A DNA stretch of 34,810 nucleotides from UBA3071 sp965369635 (GTDB lineage Bacteria > Chloroflexota > Anaerolineae > UBA3071). The stretch spans positions 1-34,810 of the forward strand of contig CBDURC010000004.1 in the NCBI GenBank assembly GCA_965369635.1. The letters are read 5' to 3'. Below are positions 7,405 through 15,417 of the stretch, in pieces. Below the pieces are notes generated by a model, which was not told where the DNA came from, did no database searches, and was given only the letters and a program-made list of their open reading frames with translations. How positions within the stretch are numbered: the first letter of the stretch is position 1; every line of letters starts with the position of its first letter. A program made the position numbers and the translations under genes.

Positions 7405-8160
7405 ATGCTGGCGCATTCCATGGAGCGAGGTTCAAGGGCATTGACAATAGGGGCAATGGGGTTCGTGTGTGTGCTGATCGCTGTGCTGCTGGGCGCTTCG
7501 GCGGTGTTTGCGGCGGAGCAGGGCGATCAACCTCACCCCGGCCTGCAGGCGAGTGCATTGATGGCCTGCGTCAACGTCGTGGTCAACGGCGATTTCGAGC
7601 AGGGGGTTGCTAACCCGGAGCCTTGGGTTCTGGAAGGGCATGCCTACGTCAGTGATGAGCGTGCGCACAGCGGTTACTTCGGTGTGTGGATGGGAGGCTA
7701 CAAGGAAGCCAACGATACGATGTATCAACTGGTGGCTGTCCCCTTGGATGCAGACGCCGTAACGCTGCGCTACTGGTGGAACATGCATTCGCTGGATGAC
7801 GGCGAGACCCCGTACGACCACCTCAACGTGACTGTGCGGACATCTGACGGTGATCTTCTGGAGACTCTGGAGACACTGGATAACACATACGTGCGGAACA
7901 CCTGGACGCAATCCACCTTTGACTTGAGCACCTACGGCGGAAGTTCACTGCGCGTGCATTTTAGCTGTTCCGGCAATGAGCAGTTCATCACCAGTTTCTT
8001 CCTGGACGACGTGGAACTGGAGGTGTGCAGTGATGTCGAGACGCCCACGCCGACAGCCTCGCCCATAGCGACTGCTACCCCTACATTCACTGCGACGCCA
8101 ACGATTGAGCTCAGCGAAAGGCGTTACTTGCCTCTTGTCTGGCGTGACGCATCCGACTGA
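7405..8160 (+). CDS. Secreted jelly-roll-like protein with PTPT linker and YLPLV tail
   Basis: 251 residues. A long signal peptide (hydrophobic core GFVCVLIAVLLGASAVFA, cleavage near AVFA/AEQ) is followed by a ~145-residue beta-rich domain that begins NVVVNGDFEQG and has the pattern of carbohydrate-binding/MAM-like jelly rolls: WVLEGHAYVSDERAHSG, YQLVAVPLDADAVTLRYWW, FFLDDVELEVC. Then come a Pro/Thr linker (TPTPTASPIATATPTFTATPT) and the end RRYLPLVWRDASD. Tails of the form YLPLV after PTPT linkers recur in Chloroflexota exported proteins, from memory. Ligand unknown. The ATG at 7405 has GGAGAGA upstream; a second Met at 7420 is possible. It is flanked by its own promoter and a hairpin. Confidence 0.75.
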   Translation: MLAHSMERGSRALTIGAMGFVCVLIAVLLGASAVFAAEQGDQPHPGLQASALMACVNVVVNGDFEQGVANPEPWVLEGHAYVSDERAHSGYFGVWMGGYKEANDTMYQLVAVPLDADAVTLRYWWNMHSLDDGETPYDHLNVTVRTSDGDLLETLETLDNTYVRNTWTQSTFDLSTYGGSSLRVHFSCSGNEQFITSFFLDDVELEVCSDVETPTPTASPIATATPTFTATPTIELSERRYLPLVWRDASD

Positions 8161-8541
8161 ACTTGCTGTGAGGAATGTGCGCACTGCCAGCGCAACTGAC
8201 AGGAATCAGCGAGGCCTCTTCCAGTGGGGAAAATGGAAGAGGCCTCGTGGTGGAGATGTGCTCAACTCACGCTCTGGAGCGAGGCCCGGAATGGACGACG
8301 GCCCGCCGAAATCCCCGTACCGGGGAAGAAGAGCAGGCCGTCATTGGCATACCCACCATGATTGCTTTGGGTGCTGGCTATAGGATACCAGGAAATCGCT
8401 TCGTTTGCTGGACGCTTGCCCTACGCTTGCTCTACGATTGTGTTGGCCTCTTGGGTTTGCGCGATTTCTGAGGCTTCCTCTGTTCTATCCTGCCAAATTG
8501 GGTTTCGCTCGTCTTGCTGGTGACGAAGTTGCCTCGTGAGA
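8161..8541. other. Gene-free stretch before the glycosyltransferase promoter
   Basis: Apart from the perfect 12-bp hairpin at 8211-8246 I see no gene or recognisable element. Short frames on both strands lack start signals and family resemblance. Confidence 0.5.
8211..8246 (+). terminator. Perfect 12-bp hairpin after the secreted-protein gene
   Basis: GAGGCCTCTTCC (8211-8222) pairs fully with GGAAGAGGCCTC (8235-8246) around a 12-nt loop, 50 nt after the stop codon. There is no T-run afterwards, so it is a candidate terminator or RNA-stabilising hairpin rather than a textbook intrinsic terminator. Confidence 0.6.
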
Positions 8542-8570
8542 TTGGCTTCTCGTCGTAGTGGTGTTACAAT
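8542..8570 (+). promoter_or_regulatory. Sigma70-like promoter for the glycosyltransferase-VanZ gene
   Basis: TTGGCT (8542-8547), a 17-nt spacer and TACAAT (8565-8570). The predicted start near 8577 falls inside the GTGAC repeat, so the repeat would be in the 5' leader. Confidence 0.75.
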
Positions 8571-8636
8571 GTGACTATATGTGACTACGTGACATATGTG
8601 ACGCATGTGACTATGTGACGCATGTGACTATGCGAC
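8569..8636 (+). repeat. GTGAC repeat, seven copies spaced 8-10 bp, in the 5' leader
   Basis: GTGAC starts at 8571, 8581, 8589, 8598, 8607, 8615 and 8624, then a variant GCGAC at 8632. Most copies are preceded by AT and followed by TAT or GCA. The array begins at the -10 box and ends ~55 nt before the start codon. Confidence 0.8.
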
Positions 8637-8691
8637 TTGTGCCGATCGCCGAACCCACTGCTGTATCGGTTTCATCGGCTGGCTGACCTGG

Positions 8692-10365
8692 ATGGACATG
8701 CGCGTTGCACTGATCGGCCCTTTCGGGCTGGGACCGAAGATGACCATGACCCGGCGGGCGCTGCCGGTGGCGCGGGCGCTGGCTGCCCGCGGCCACGCTG
8801 TACGCGTCATCCTGCCGCCCTGGGATTGCCCCGAAGATAGCGGGCGGACCTGGCAGGAGGAGGGCGTGGAAGTGGTCAATGTCCGCTTGCCGCTTCTGTT
8901 GCCCCTGCTGGGCCACCTCTGGCTGGCCGTTCGCTTGCTGCGCTCGGCGCTGCGCTTCCACCCCGATGTGATTCACTGCTTCAAACCCAAGGCATACGCT
9001 GGCCTGGTGGCCGCCGCAGTGTGGTCGATGCAACGGCTGCGGCTCTGGCGGGGGCGGTTGATCATGGACGCCGACGACTGGGAAGGCTGGGGGGGCTGGA
9101 ACGAGATTGGCTCCACCTCGTGGGCTCAGTGTCGCTTCTTTGCCTGGCAGGAGCAGTGGGGCCTTCGCCACTGCGATAGCGTCACAGTGGCCAGCCGCTG
9201 GCTGGAGCGGCGAGTGGGTGCGATGCGGGCAGAGCGCGGCGGCGTGTGGTATGTTCCCAACGGGGTGGAGCAAGGGGCAAGAGGCAGGAAGCAACGGGTG
9301 CGGGGCAGGGAGCAAGAGGCAAGAAGAAACGGACGGTCGGTGGTCCTGCTGTACACTCGTTTTGTGGAGTTCGAGGTGCGGCAGGCGGTGGATATCTGGC
9401 AGCGGGTGGTGGAGGCAGTGCCAGGGGCGCGACTGCTGGTGGTGGGCAAGGGGCTGCGGCGCGAAGAGCGAGTGCTGGCTCGTCAGTCGGCAGCGGAAGG
9501 GCTTGCAGAAACCATTGAGATAATCGGATGGGCAGACGCTGAGGAGTTGCCGCACCTCCTGGCCTCTGCCGATGTGGCCATGATGCCTGCAGAGGACACC
9601 ATCCTGGCACGGGCCAAGTGCCCCGTACGCTTGCTAGACCTGATGGCTGCAGGCGTGCCCGTGGTGGCCCATGCCGTGGGGGAGTATGCCGAACTGGTGG
9701 AGGATGGCGTATCAGGGCTGCTGGTTCCGCCAGGCGAGCAGGCTGCCTTTGTCGCTGCCGTGATCAGGCTGCTGGAAGACGATAGCCTGCGCGAGGCGAT
9801 GGCCAAGGCAGGGCAGCGCAGGGTGCGTGCCGCCTTTGCCTGGGCGCATCTCGTTCAGAGAGTCGAGGGAGCGTACGGGGAGGTAGCTACTCGGCCTGGC
9901 TCAGGTGCAACTCACTTCAGGGGAAGACCGTCCAGTCACCAATCCCCAATCTCCAATCTCCTGCAATGGGTGCCACCGTTGGCGTGGATGGGGCTCATCT
10001 TCTTCCTTTCGTCGCAGTCCAGGCTGCCGAGCCATCCACAGCCTGCGATAGCTCGGCTAATGGAGATCGGTGGCCACATGTTTGCCTTCGGGATGTTGTG
10101 GGCGCTTTCTTGGCGGGCGATGATGAAGACCTGGCCCAGCGGACGCGTGCCCCGCTTGGGGCGGGGCGTGGTGTGGTGGGCCTTCCTGGTCAGCTTGCTC
10201 TACGCAGGTAGCGATGAGTATCACCAAACCTTTGTGCCAGGCCGTCACGGCACGGTGGTGGACCTGGGGGTTGACATCCTGGGCATGCTGGTGGCATGGA
10301 GACTGATCGTTTGGCGACAGCGGTGTGGCTCGCCCCGCCTGGGGCGGGGCGAGCCACCTTCGTAG
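8692..10365 (+). CDS. Glycosyltransferase (GT4-like) fused to a VanZ-like membrane domain
   Basis: 557 residues. Residues 1-~395 are a GT-B glycosyltransferase: MRVALIGPFGLG with ALPVARALAARGHAVRV, HPDVIHCFKPKAYAG, VPNGVE, GARLLVVGKG, and the nucleotide-sugar part RLLDLMAAGVPVVAHAVGEYAELVEDG. Residues ~422-545 are VanZ-like: four hydrophobic segments with GLIFFLSSQSRLP, HMFAFGMLWAL, and the signature SDEYHQTFVPGRHGTVVDLGVD. A sugar is probably transferred to a lipid or wall precursor at the inner face. Oddities: a ~20-residue Arg/Gln/Gly insertion (encoded at 9271-9330) interrupts the enzyme, and the inter-domain linker (9902-9965) and C-terminus (10325-10357) are encoded by repeats. Start ATG at 8692 or 8698; neither has a strong ribosome binding site. 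Confidence 0.85.
   Translation: MDMRVALIGPFGLGPKMTMTRRALPVARALAARGHAVRVILPPWDCPEDSGRTWQEEGVEVVNVRLPLLLPLLGHLWLAVRLLRSALRFHPDVIHCFKPKAYAGLVAAAVWSMQRLRLWRGRLIMDADDWEGWGGWNEIGSTSWAQCRFFAWQEQWGLRHCDSVTVASRWLERRVGAMRAERGGVWYVPNGVEQGARGRKQRVRGREQEARRNGRSVVLLYTRFVEFEVRQAVDIWQRVVEAVPGARLLVVGKGLRREERVLARQSAAEGLAETIEIIGWADAEELPHLLASADVAMMPAEDTILARAKCPVRLLDLMAAGVPVVAHAVGEYAELVEDGVSGLLVPPGEQAAFVAAVIRLLEDDSLREAMAKAGQRRVRAAFAWAHLVQRVEGAYGEVATRPGSGATHFRGRPSSHQSPISNLLQWVPPLAWMGLIFFLSSQSRLPSHPQPAIARLMEIGGHMFAFGMLWALSWRAMMKTWPSGRVPRLGRGVVWWAFLVSLLYAGSDEYHQTFVPGRHGTVVDLGVDILGMLVAWRLIVWRQRCGSPRLGRGEPPS
9271..9330 (+). repeat. Wordy repeat inside the glycosyltransferase reading frame
   Basis: Iterated GGGGCA, AGAGGCA, GGAAGCAA and GGGAGCAAG words, 60 nt and a multiple of three, encode QGARGRKQRVRGREQEARRN between the conserved VPNGVE and the VVLLYTRF strand. 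It looks like an in-frame insertion at the hinge between the two Rossmann halves. Confidence 0.7.
9902..9965 (+). repeat. Composite repeat encoding the GT-VanZ linker
   Basis: CAGGTGCAACTCACTTCAG (9902-9920) matches CAGGTGCAACACACTTCGG (19086-19104) at 17 of 19 positions. It is followed by wordy CACCAATCCCCAATCTCCAA (9937-9956). Together they encode the linker SGATHFRGRPSSHQSPISNL between the two domains. Confidence 0.6.
10149..10167. repeat. 19-nt GC palindrome, copy 1 (in frame in VanZ domain)
   Basis: GCCCCGCTTGGGGCGGGGC; encodes PRLGRG in the loop between two membrane segments. Identical (inverted) to 31754-31772 and one base different from 10332-10350. Confidence 0.7.
10325..10357 (+). 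terminator. 15-bp perfect hairpin overlapping the 3' end of the GT-VanZ gene
   Basis: GTGGCTCGCCCCGCC (10325-10339), loop TGG, and the exact complement (10343-10357). It contains palindrome copy 2 (10332-10350). It lies within the last codons (encoding SPRLGRGEP) and ends 8 nt before the last base of the stop codon, so it may both terminate the gene and shield the converging scpA. No T-run follows. Confidence 0.6.
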
Positions 10366-10407
10366 GCTCTCAGTCCAAATCGGCGCTTGGCTGTGGTCGC
10401 GTGGTGC

Positions 10408-11175
10408 TTATCCCTGGAGACCATCAGCTTCGAGCTGGTCATGGTCGCTCGCTGCCGGTGTTGCTTCCAGCGGTGTGATGACGATCTCTCCGAACATCTG
10501 CTGCTGCGCCATGGAGACCCGCTGTTGCTTGACCAGTTCCAGCAAGGCAAGCAGGGTGACGATGATCTCGATCCGAGAGGCGGCCTGAGTCAACAGTTCC
10601 CGGAAACGAATCCTCCCGGTCCGCCCAGCGGCCCTGGTAATGCGCCCGATTTGCTGGGCGATGGTCACGGTGATGGAGGACACCACCCCTTCTGCCAGTG
10701 CCAGCGGCGGCGTCTCTGCCAGGGCATGCTCGAGGGCTTGCAGTAGGTCGTCCAGCGTGACGTCGCCCGGCGTCATCCGGCGGGGCGGTGTCGGCGGGGC
10801 AGCGATCCGCACGTAGGCCCGTAGCCCTCTCGCCTCACGACCCTGCAGCCAGCCGGCAGCTTCCCTGAAACGCTTGTACTCCCGGAGCAGATGCGCCAGC
10901 ACATCTGCAGGGTTCTCCTCTTCCGCATTTGCCATGGGTCGCGGTGGCCGGGGCAACAAGGCTAGCGATTTGATCCACAGCAAACGGGCCGCCATGACCA
11001 GGAAGTCGGCCAGATCGTCTGCCTCACGCTCTTGCATCAGCGCGAGATAGACCAGATACTGATTGGTGATCTGGGACATGGAAATGGCAGTGATCTCCAA
11101 TTCCTCCCGCTTGATGAGGTGCAGCAGAAGGTCCAGTGGCCCTTCGAAAACCGGCAACTGTACCTCGTAGGGCAT
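10408..11175 (-). CDS. scpA: Segregation and condensation protein A
   Basis: 255 residues. Kleisin subunit that bridges SMC heads with ScpB and helps compact and separate chromosomes; cytoplasmic. The N-terminus YEVQLPVFEGPLDLLLHLI with KREELEITAISMSQITNQYL and FLVMAARLLWIKS is diagnostic, and the C-terminal winged-helix part has FRELLTQAASRIEIIVTLLALLELVKQQRV. The ATG at 11175 gives the family's usual start and has GGTGG at about 9 nt; an ATG at 11190 would overlap the upstream amidase gene by 13 nt. With the 11175 start only 2 nt separate the upstream stop codon from scpA, so expression may be coupled. No scpB lies in the window. Confidence 0.93.
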   Translation of the reverse strand: MPYEVQLPVFEGPLDLLLHLIKREELEITAISMSQITNQYLVYLALMQEREADDLADFLVMAARLLWIKSLALLPRPPRPMANAEEENPADVLAHLLREYKRFREAAGWLQGREARGLRAYVRIAAPPTPPRRMTPGDVTLDDLLQALEHALAETPPLALAEGVVSSITVTIAQQIGRITRAAGRTGRIRFRELLTQAASRIEIIVTLLALLELVKQQRVSMAQQQMFGEIVITPLEATPAASDHDQLEADGLQG

Positions 11176-11177
11176 CT

Positions 11178-14100
11178 CTAAATCCACCATGGTTCGGCAA
11201 GGTCAAAGGTCTTGAAGGGGCGGTCGCTGGCCGCCAACTCGTCGAGCTGCCGCTTGGTGTCCGCTTCGTCCACTCCTTCGATGCGCTCCACATTGCAGCC
11301 TGCCTGCCGCAGGTTGTGTTCCGTTTGCCAGGAGACGCCCGCTGTGCCGCCGATGACAAGCACGTACTCGGCGCGCTTGGCCACCTCCTCTGAGAACCCG
11401 CAGACGGGGTGGAACTTGGCAACATAGTTCTTGGCGTTGGCCCAGTCGCTCTTGGCCCACATATCCGGCGAGCGCCACCAGAACAGCATGTAGTGGCGAA
11501 TGGGTTTGTCCAGCGGGCTGGGCAGGCCGTACTGCACCGCATGTGTCTGGACCACCAGTGTTTGCTTCCACTTCTGGCCGCCCAGCCACTGCGCCCCAGG
11601 GCAGCTCGTGCTGTGGTTCTTGGGATATTCCTGGTGGCCCCAGACGTTCTCGAGCGGGATGTTCAGCTCTTGCATCAGCCAAGCGATCAGGTGTCCCCCG
11701 CTTTCGATCTGCTTGGGTGTGGGAATGACATCCATGAAGGAGCCCGCGAAGCAGATGCCCAGGGTATAGCTGTTGTTCCCTCCCGAGTGATAGGAAAGGG
11801 TATCGTGGTGGTTTGTCTGGTAGATGGTGCCATCGGGCTCCATGTAGTAGTGATAGCCAATGCCGGGCCAGGCCGGCTTCTCCCGGCTGGGGTCTTCCTT
11901 GATTTGGTACGCAGCCACTGGCCAGGGACCGATACTGGCCGCCACGGCACTGTGATGAACGGAGATGTGGGTGATCTGCTCCAGTGGTCGGGTGTCGTAT
12001 GTCAACGTGTCGTGCTTGGGCAGATCGTCCACGATGTTCTGGATGATCGGTCTGGGAACCACCACACGCCCTGGGATGGGACGCTCAAGAGCCTCCTCCA
12101 GTTCCTGGATCCTGTCCTGTGCCTTCTGTACTTGCGCCTGCAGCGCCTTGATCTGCCGTTGCATCGCGTCATCGCTGACCAACTGTTCTTCGAGGCGCTT
12201 GTTTTCCTGCTGCAACTGCTGTACTTGTGCCTGCAGCGCCTTGATCTGCCGCTGCCTCGCATGATCGCTGACCAACTGTTCTTCGAGGCGCTTGTTTTCC
12301 TGCTGCAACTGCTGTACTTGCGCCTGCAGCGACTTGATCTGCCGCTGCCTCGCATCATCGCTGACCAACTGTTCTTCCAGGTTCTTGTTTTCTTGCTGTA
12401 ACTGTAGCACTTGCGCCTGCAGTTGATCCCGCTGTGCTGTGGCTTCGTCCGCTTCCTGGTGAGCGGCGGAGAGGCTGGCTTGCAGGCGGACGATTTGGGC
12501 CTGTAGTGCGGCACTGTCACCAGGAGCGGGGCCGGCGCTTTCCAGGAGTCGCTCGACCCTCTGCAGCAGCAAGCCTCGCCATTGCCGCCCTTCCTGCCAC
12601 TGTTCGCCCGGCGACTGGGTGCTGTAGAACTCCTTGGCTCCCCTGACGGCATCGGGAGACAAGTCCAGTTCCCTAAGCAGCCAGGCGCAGAGCCGGGCGC
12701 CGCCGGCTAACTGTTCCTCGCTGGGGATGTGTTGGGCGAAGTTGCCGGCAAAACAGATGTTGACTGCCTGGCGAATCCACGTCACGGAATCGTCCACGAT
12801 CTCTTCCAGCGTGTTGGTCTGCTGCACGTTCCCTTCGCCGTCAACGAAGTAGTGGTGCATGGTGCCAGGCCACCCGCGGGCCTTCTGCGATTCGGCGATC
12901 CGGTCCATGCTCACGGAGGGGGGAACGGCTGTATGATGGATCACCAGGGTGCGGATGTCGCTACGCTCGCGGCGTTTGAAGGCCCCAGCATCTCGCGGCA
13001 AGTGGGCAGTGATGTCCTGTATCGGTGGCGGTTCCACAGGGCCGCTGCCAGACTGGTTGCGTAGCTGCTCGTTTTCCTGTTGCAGTAGCGCTATCTGATC
13101 CAGCAGTGCCTGCACCCGGGCCTGCAGATGCTGCACCTGGGAACGCAAGGCAGCAATCTGCTGCGCGTCCGCCTCGCTGGCCGGCTGGGCGGAGGCAAGC
13201 ACCTCCTGTACCTTCGCCAGTAGCGTCTCCCGCCAGTTGGCCCCGCTAGACCAGTTCTTTCCGGGCGATTCCGTCCTGAAGAACTCGTTGATGCCTGCGA
13301 TGGCTTCGGTCGTAAGTCCGTACTCTCGCAACAGCCAGGCGCAGAGGTGCCCGCCACTGGAAAGCTGTGCCTCGTTGGGGACTTCCTTGCTGAAGTGGCC
13401 CGCGAAGCAGATGTTGATTCCCTCGGTGGCCCAGTCGTCTTCAGAGCTAACCACTTCGAGGTCGGGATTTGTGCGGAAGATGTGGCCCTGACGGTCAATG
13501 TAGAACTGGTAAGTGATGCCCGGCCAGCCGCGTCGTTGGTGCGCCACAGCGATGCGCTCCAACTCAATGTCCTTGGTCAGGCCGGAGTGGTTGATCACCA
13601 GATAGCGCACGTCGGATGGCTGGCGCTGGTAGAAGCCGGCGCTATCGCGAGTGAGCACGTCCGTCACATCCTGGATTGAGGGTGGCACCATGATCCCGCC
13701 ACCGATCAGGTATTTCCGCAGTTCGCCGATCTGGGCCTCAAGGCGAGCGATGTCCCGTTTCGCTTCCTGCAGGTCTTGTCCTGCCAGCTTCAGCCGCGTC
13801 TTGCCGTCTACCTCTTCTAGGATCACTCGCTGGAAGGCCTGCGTTGGCAGGCCGCTGGAGAGGTCGACGCCCCGCTCGCTGATGGGGTAGCCGGTGATGT
13901 CCAGCCCGTAGCGGCGGAAGAAGTCTAGGAAGACGCCCCTTACCCACTGCTTCGTTGCCTCGAAGTACTCTTCGAAGGGCGGCGGTGCCGCCTCCACATT
14001 CACGGCCAGGCTCAAGGGATCGGCCCCTTTGTCCACGAACCACGTGACGCCCTCTTCGACCAGATCCCATGTGAGCGTGAGCCTGCCGCCCTCGGCGGGC

Positions 14101-15353
14101 GCAACCACGGTTGCATTAACTGAGAGTTCGCCTCCCGGAGCGATATCAGATGGCAGCGGCGTGCGGACGTCCTGCTCTGGCTTCAGCAGCATCCGTTGTC
14201 CGTCCTTGTACCAGTGGAAGCCCAGCCGGACAGGGTGAGCGCCGCTATGCTGCCAGGTGTTGTTCCCGATGTTGCGCAGCTTCAAGTGGACGTTGGCAGT
14301 GGTATTGCCAGGCATCGTCGCCGGCATGCCATGCTCTAGCCATTCGACTGCATACACTTGCGGCGGTTCCCCTTCGTACCAGATGTACTCGTGGCGCAAA
14401 GCAGCTCTGAAATCCTCGATGACGCCTGCCTTGCCCTGAATGCCCCATCTGTCAAAGCCTTTCGGCCAGCGGTACAGAAGCAGGGACAGGATCTGTTGAT
14501 GGCCCGGCTGCCTGTTCCACCAGTCTATCTCGCCGTAGGCCCGCTGTACCCAGCCGGTGTTCTGGTTCTTCCATTCCACGTCCTGGTCTGTCTCGGTGAT
14601 ATACACTGGAAGATGGCGCATGCTGGATGGGATAGCATGCATGAAGTCGCGGTAGGCGAGAAAGTCAAAGTGGTGCTGATCAAACGGTGGATCCTGGAAC
14701 TTCGTCGCCGTGTAGACGAGGCGAGGATCCGAGCCATGCGTGTAGGTATGCAGGGTGATGCCGTCGCACTGTTGCGGCCCCAGCAGCTTTAGGATGTATT
14801 GGAAGTACTGTATCCAATCGCCCTGTGGGTTGCCGGTGTAGGTTGTCTGGGCATTCCAGGGGGCCACCGCACCGATGAGCACCTCGTCATCTTCGTGGTC
14901 TGGCACGCGGTGGATGGCGTCTCGACACAGGCGATAGCAGCGGGCGTACATCTCTGGAGTGATAATCTCGCCCGTCTCCACCAGCACTGCTGGGTCCCGA
15001 CTGCGGTCATATCGCACGCCGGGGCGTTCCACGGCGTAGTTCATTTCGTTACCGATGATCCAGATGTGGCAGCCGCGGGAGTTACGAACCCAGTTGGCGC
15101 AGCACTGGGCGAAGAGTGCATACTCGTCCGAGGGTGGAATGGTACCGGCTGGCTCGTAGCCGTGATTGAGACGGGCCATGACGCCGAAGCCTTGGTCAGC
15201 CTGGGCAGAGTAGTTGAACCCAGAGACCCGGTTGGAATCAAGGCCAAGGGCGTGCACGAAGAGAATCCAGCCCCGCTTTCCTTTCCCGGCCATGATGTAT
15301 TCACCGCCAGGATCATGGATGCCAAAGATGTACTTGGATTTGTGCCGCACCAT
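11178..15353 (-). CDS. Multidomain cell-wall protein: glycosidase-like, Ig-like, three amidase_2 domains, coiled coil
   Basis: 1391 residues. 1-~330: TIM-barrel glycosidase-like domain with candidate acid/base E103 (IGNEMN) and nucleophile E254 (YITETDQD). ~333-455: Ig-like domain. ~465-515: LGFP-like segment (FFRRYGLDITGYPISERG). Three N-acetylmuramoyl-L-alanine amidase_2/PGRP domains follow: 556-720, 778-940 and 1103-1265. Only the third keeps all zinc ligands (H1133, H1240, C1251). A coiled coil at ~940-1092 includes 31-residue repeats. The end (~1285-1391, YVLVIGGTAGVSWQTEHNL) resembles cell-wall-binding repeat 2. It should bind and cut peptidoglycan, yet no signal peptide is visible. The ATG at 15353 has AGAGGG upstream and a promoter at 15418-15446; the open frame runs further upstream through that promoter and is not used. 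Confidence 0.85.
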   Translation of the reverse strand: MVRHKSKYIFGIHDPGGEYIMAGKGKRGWILFVHALGLDSNRVSGFNYSAQADQGFGVMARLNHGYEPAGTIPPSDEYALFAQCCANWVRNSRGCHIWIIGNEMNYAVERPGVRYDRSRDPAVLVETGEIITPEMYARCYRLCRDAIHRVPDHEDDEVLIGAVAPWNAQTTYTGNPQGDWIQYFQYILKLLGPQQCDGITLHTYTHGSDPRLVYTATKFQDPPFDQHHFDFLAYRDFMHAIPSSMRHLPVYITETDQDVEWKNQNTGWVQRAYGEIDWWNRQPGHQQILSLLLYRWPKGFDRWGIQGKAGVIEDFRAALRHEYIWYEGEPPQVYAVEWLEHGMPATMPGNTTANVHLKLRNIGNNTWQHSGAHPVRLGFHWYKDGQRMLLKPEQDVRTPLPSDIAPGGELSVNATVVAPAEGGRLTLTWDLVEEGVTWFVDKGADPLSLAVNVEAAPPPFEEYFEATKQWVRGVFLDFFRRYGLDITGYPISERGVDLSSGLPTQAFQRVILEEVDGKTRLKLAGQDLQEAKRDIARLEAQIGELRKYLIGGGIMVPPSIQDVTDVLTRDSAGFYQRQPSDVRYLVINHSGLTKDIELERIAVAHQRRGWPGITYQFYIDRQGHIFRTNPDLEVVSSEDDWATEGINICFAGHFSKEVPNEAQLSSGGHLCAWLLREYGLTTEAIAGINEFFRTESPGKNWSSGANWRETLLAKVQEVLASAQPASEADAQQIAALRSQVQHLQARVQALLDQIALLQQENEQLRNQSGSGPVEPPPIQDITAHLPRDAGAFKRRERSDIRTLVIHHTAVPPSVSMDRIAESQKARGWPGTMHHYFVDGEGNVQQTNTLEEIVDDSVTWIRQAVNICFAGNFAQHIPSEEQLAGGARLCAWLLRELDLSPDAVRGAKEFYSTQSPGEQWQEGRQWRGLLLQRVERLLESAGPAPGDSAALQAQIVRLQASLSAAHQEADEATAQRDQLQAQVLQLQQENKNLEEQLVSDDARQRQIKSLQAQVQQLQQENKRLEEQLVSDHARQRQIKALQAQVQQLQQENKRLEEQLVSDDAMQRQIKALQAQVQKAQDRIQELEEALERPIPGRVVVPRPIIQNIVDDLPKHDTLTYDTRPLEQITHISVHHSAVAASIGPWPVAAYQIKEDPSREKPAWPGIGYHYYMEPDGTIYQTNHHDTLSYHSGGNNSYTLGICFAGSFMDVIPTPKQIESGGHLIAWLMQELNIPLENVWGHQEYPKNHSTSCPGAQWLGGQKWKQTLVVQTHAVQYGLPSPLDKPIRHYMLFWWRSPDMWAKSDWANAKNYVAKFHPVCGFSEEVAKRAEYVLVIGGTAGVSWQTEHNLRQAGCNVERIEGVDEADTKRQLDELAASDRPFKTFDLAEPWWI
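12141..12430 (-). repeat. 93-bp tandem repeat within the amidase gene
   Basis: Unit boundaries recur at 12141, 12234 and 12327 (CAGCGNCTTGATCTGCCG), exactly 93 nt apart, with a further partial unit. Each encodes 31 residues, core LQAQVQQLQQENKRLEEQLV. The units are nearly identical at the base level, which points to recent duplication. Confidence 0.9.
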
Positions 15354-15417
15354 TTCATTCCCTCTCTGGAAAGAAGTCTGAACATTGATGCTTCTGGAGC
15401 GTACCTGTCCAGAACAC

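Noticed and set aside
8421..8606. Minus-strand frame of 61 codons in the gap before the glycosyltransferase
   Set aside because: It runs through the GTGAC array and a promoter, with no start signal or family match.
8630..8686. 18-codon upstream frame (ATG at 8630) before the glycosyltransferase
   Set aside because: A leader peptide is conceivable, but there is no ribosome binding site or attenuator-like codon run; too weak to list.
11409..12401. Plus-strand 330-codon frame opposite the amidase coiled coil
   Set aside because: Its Leu-rich repeats are the complement of the 93-bp coiled-coil units; a shadow.
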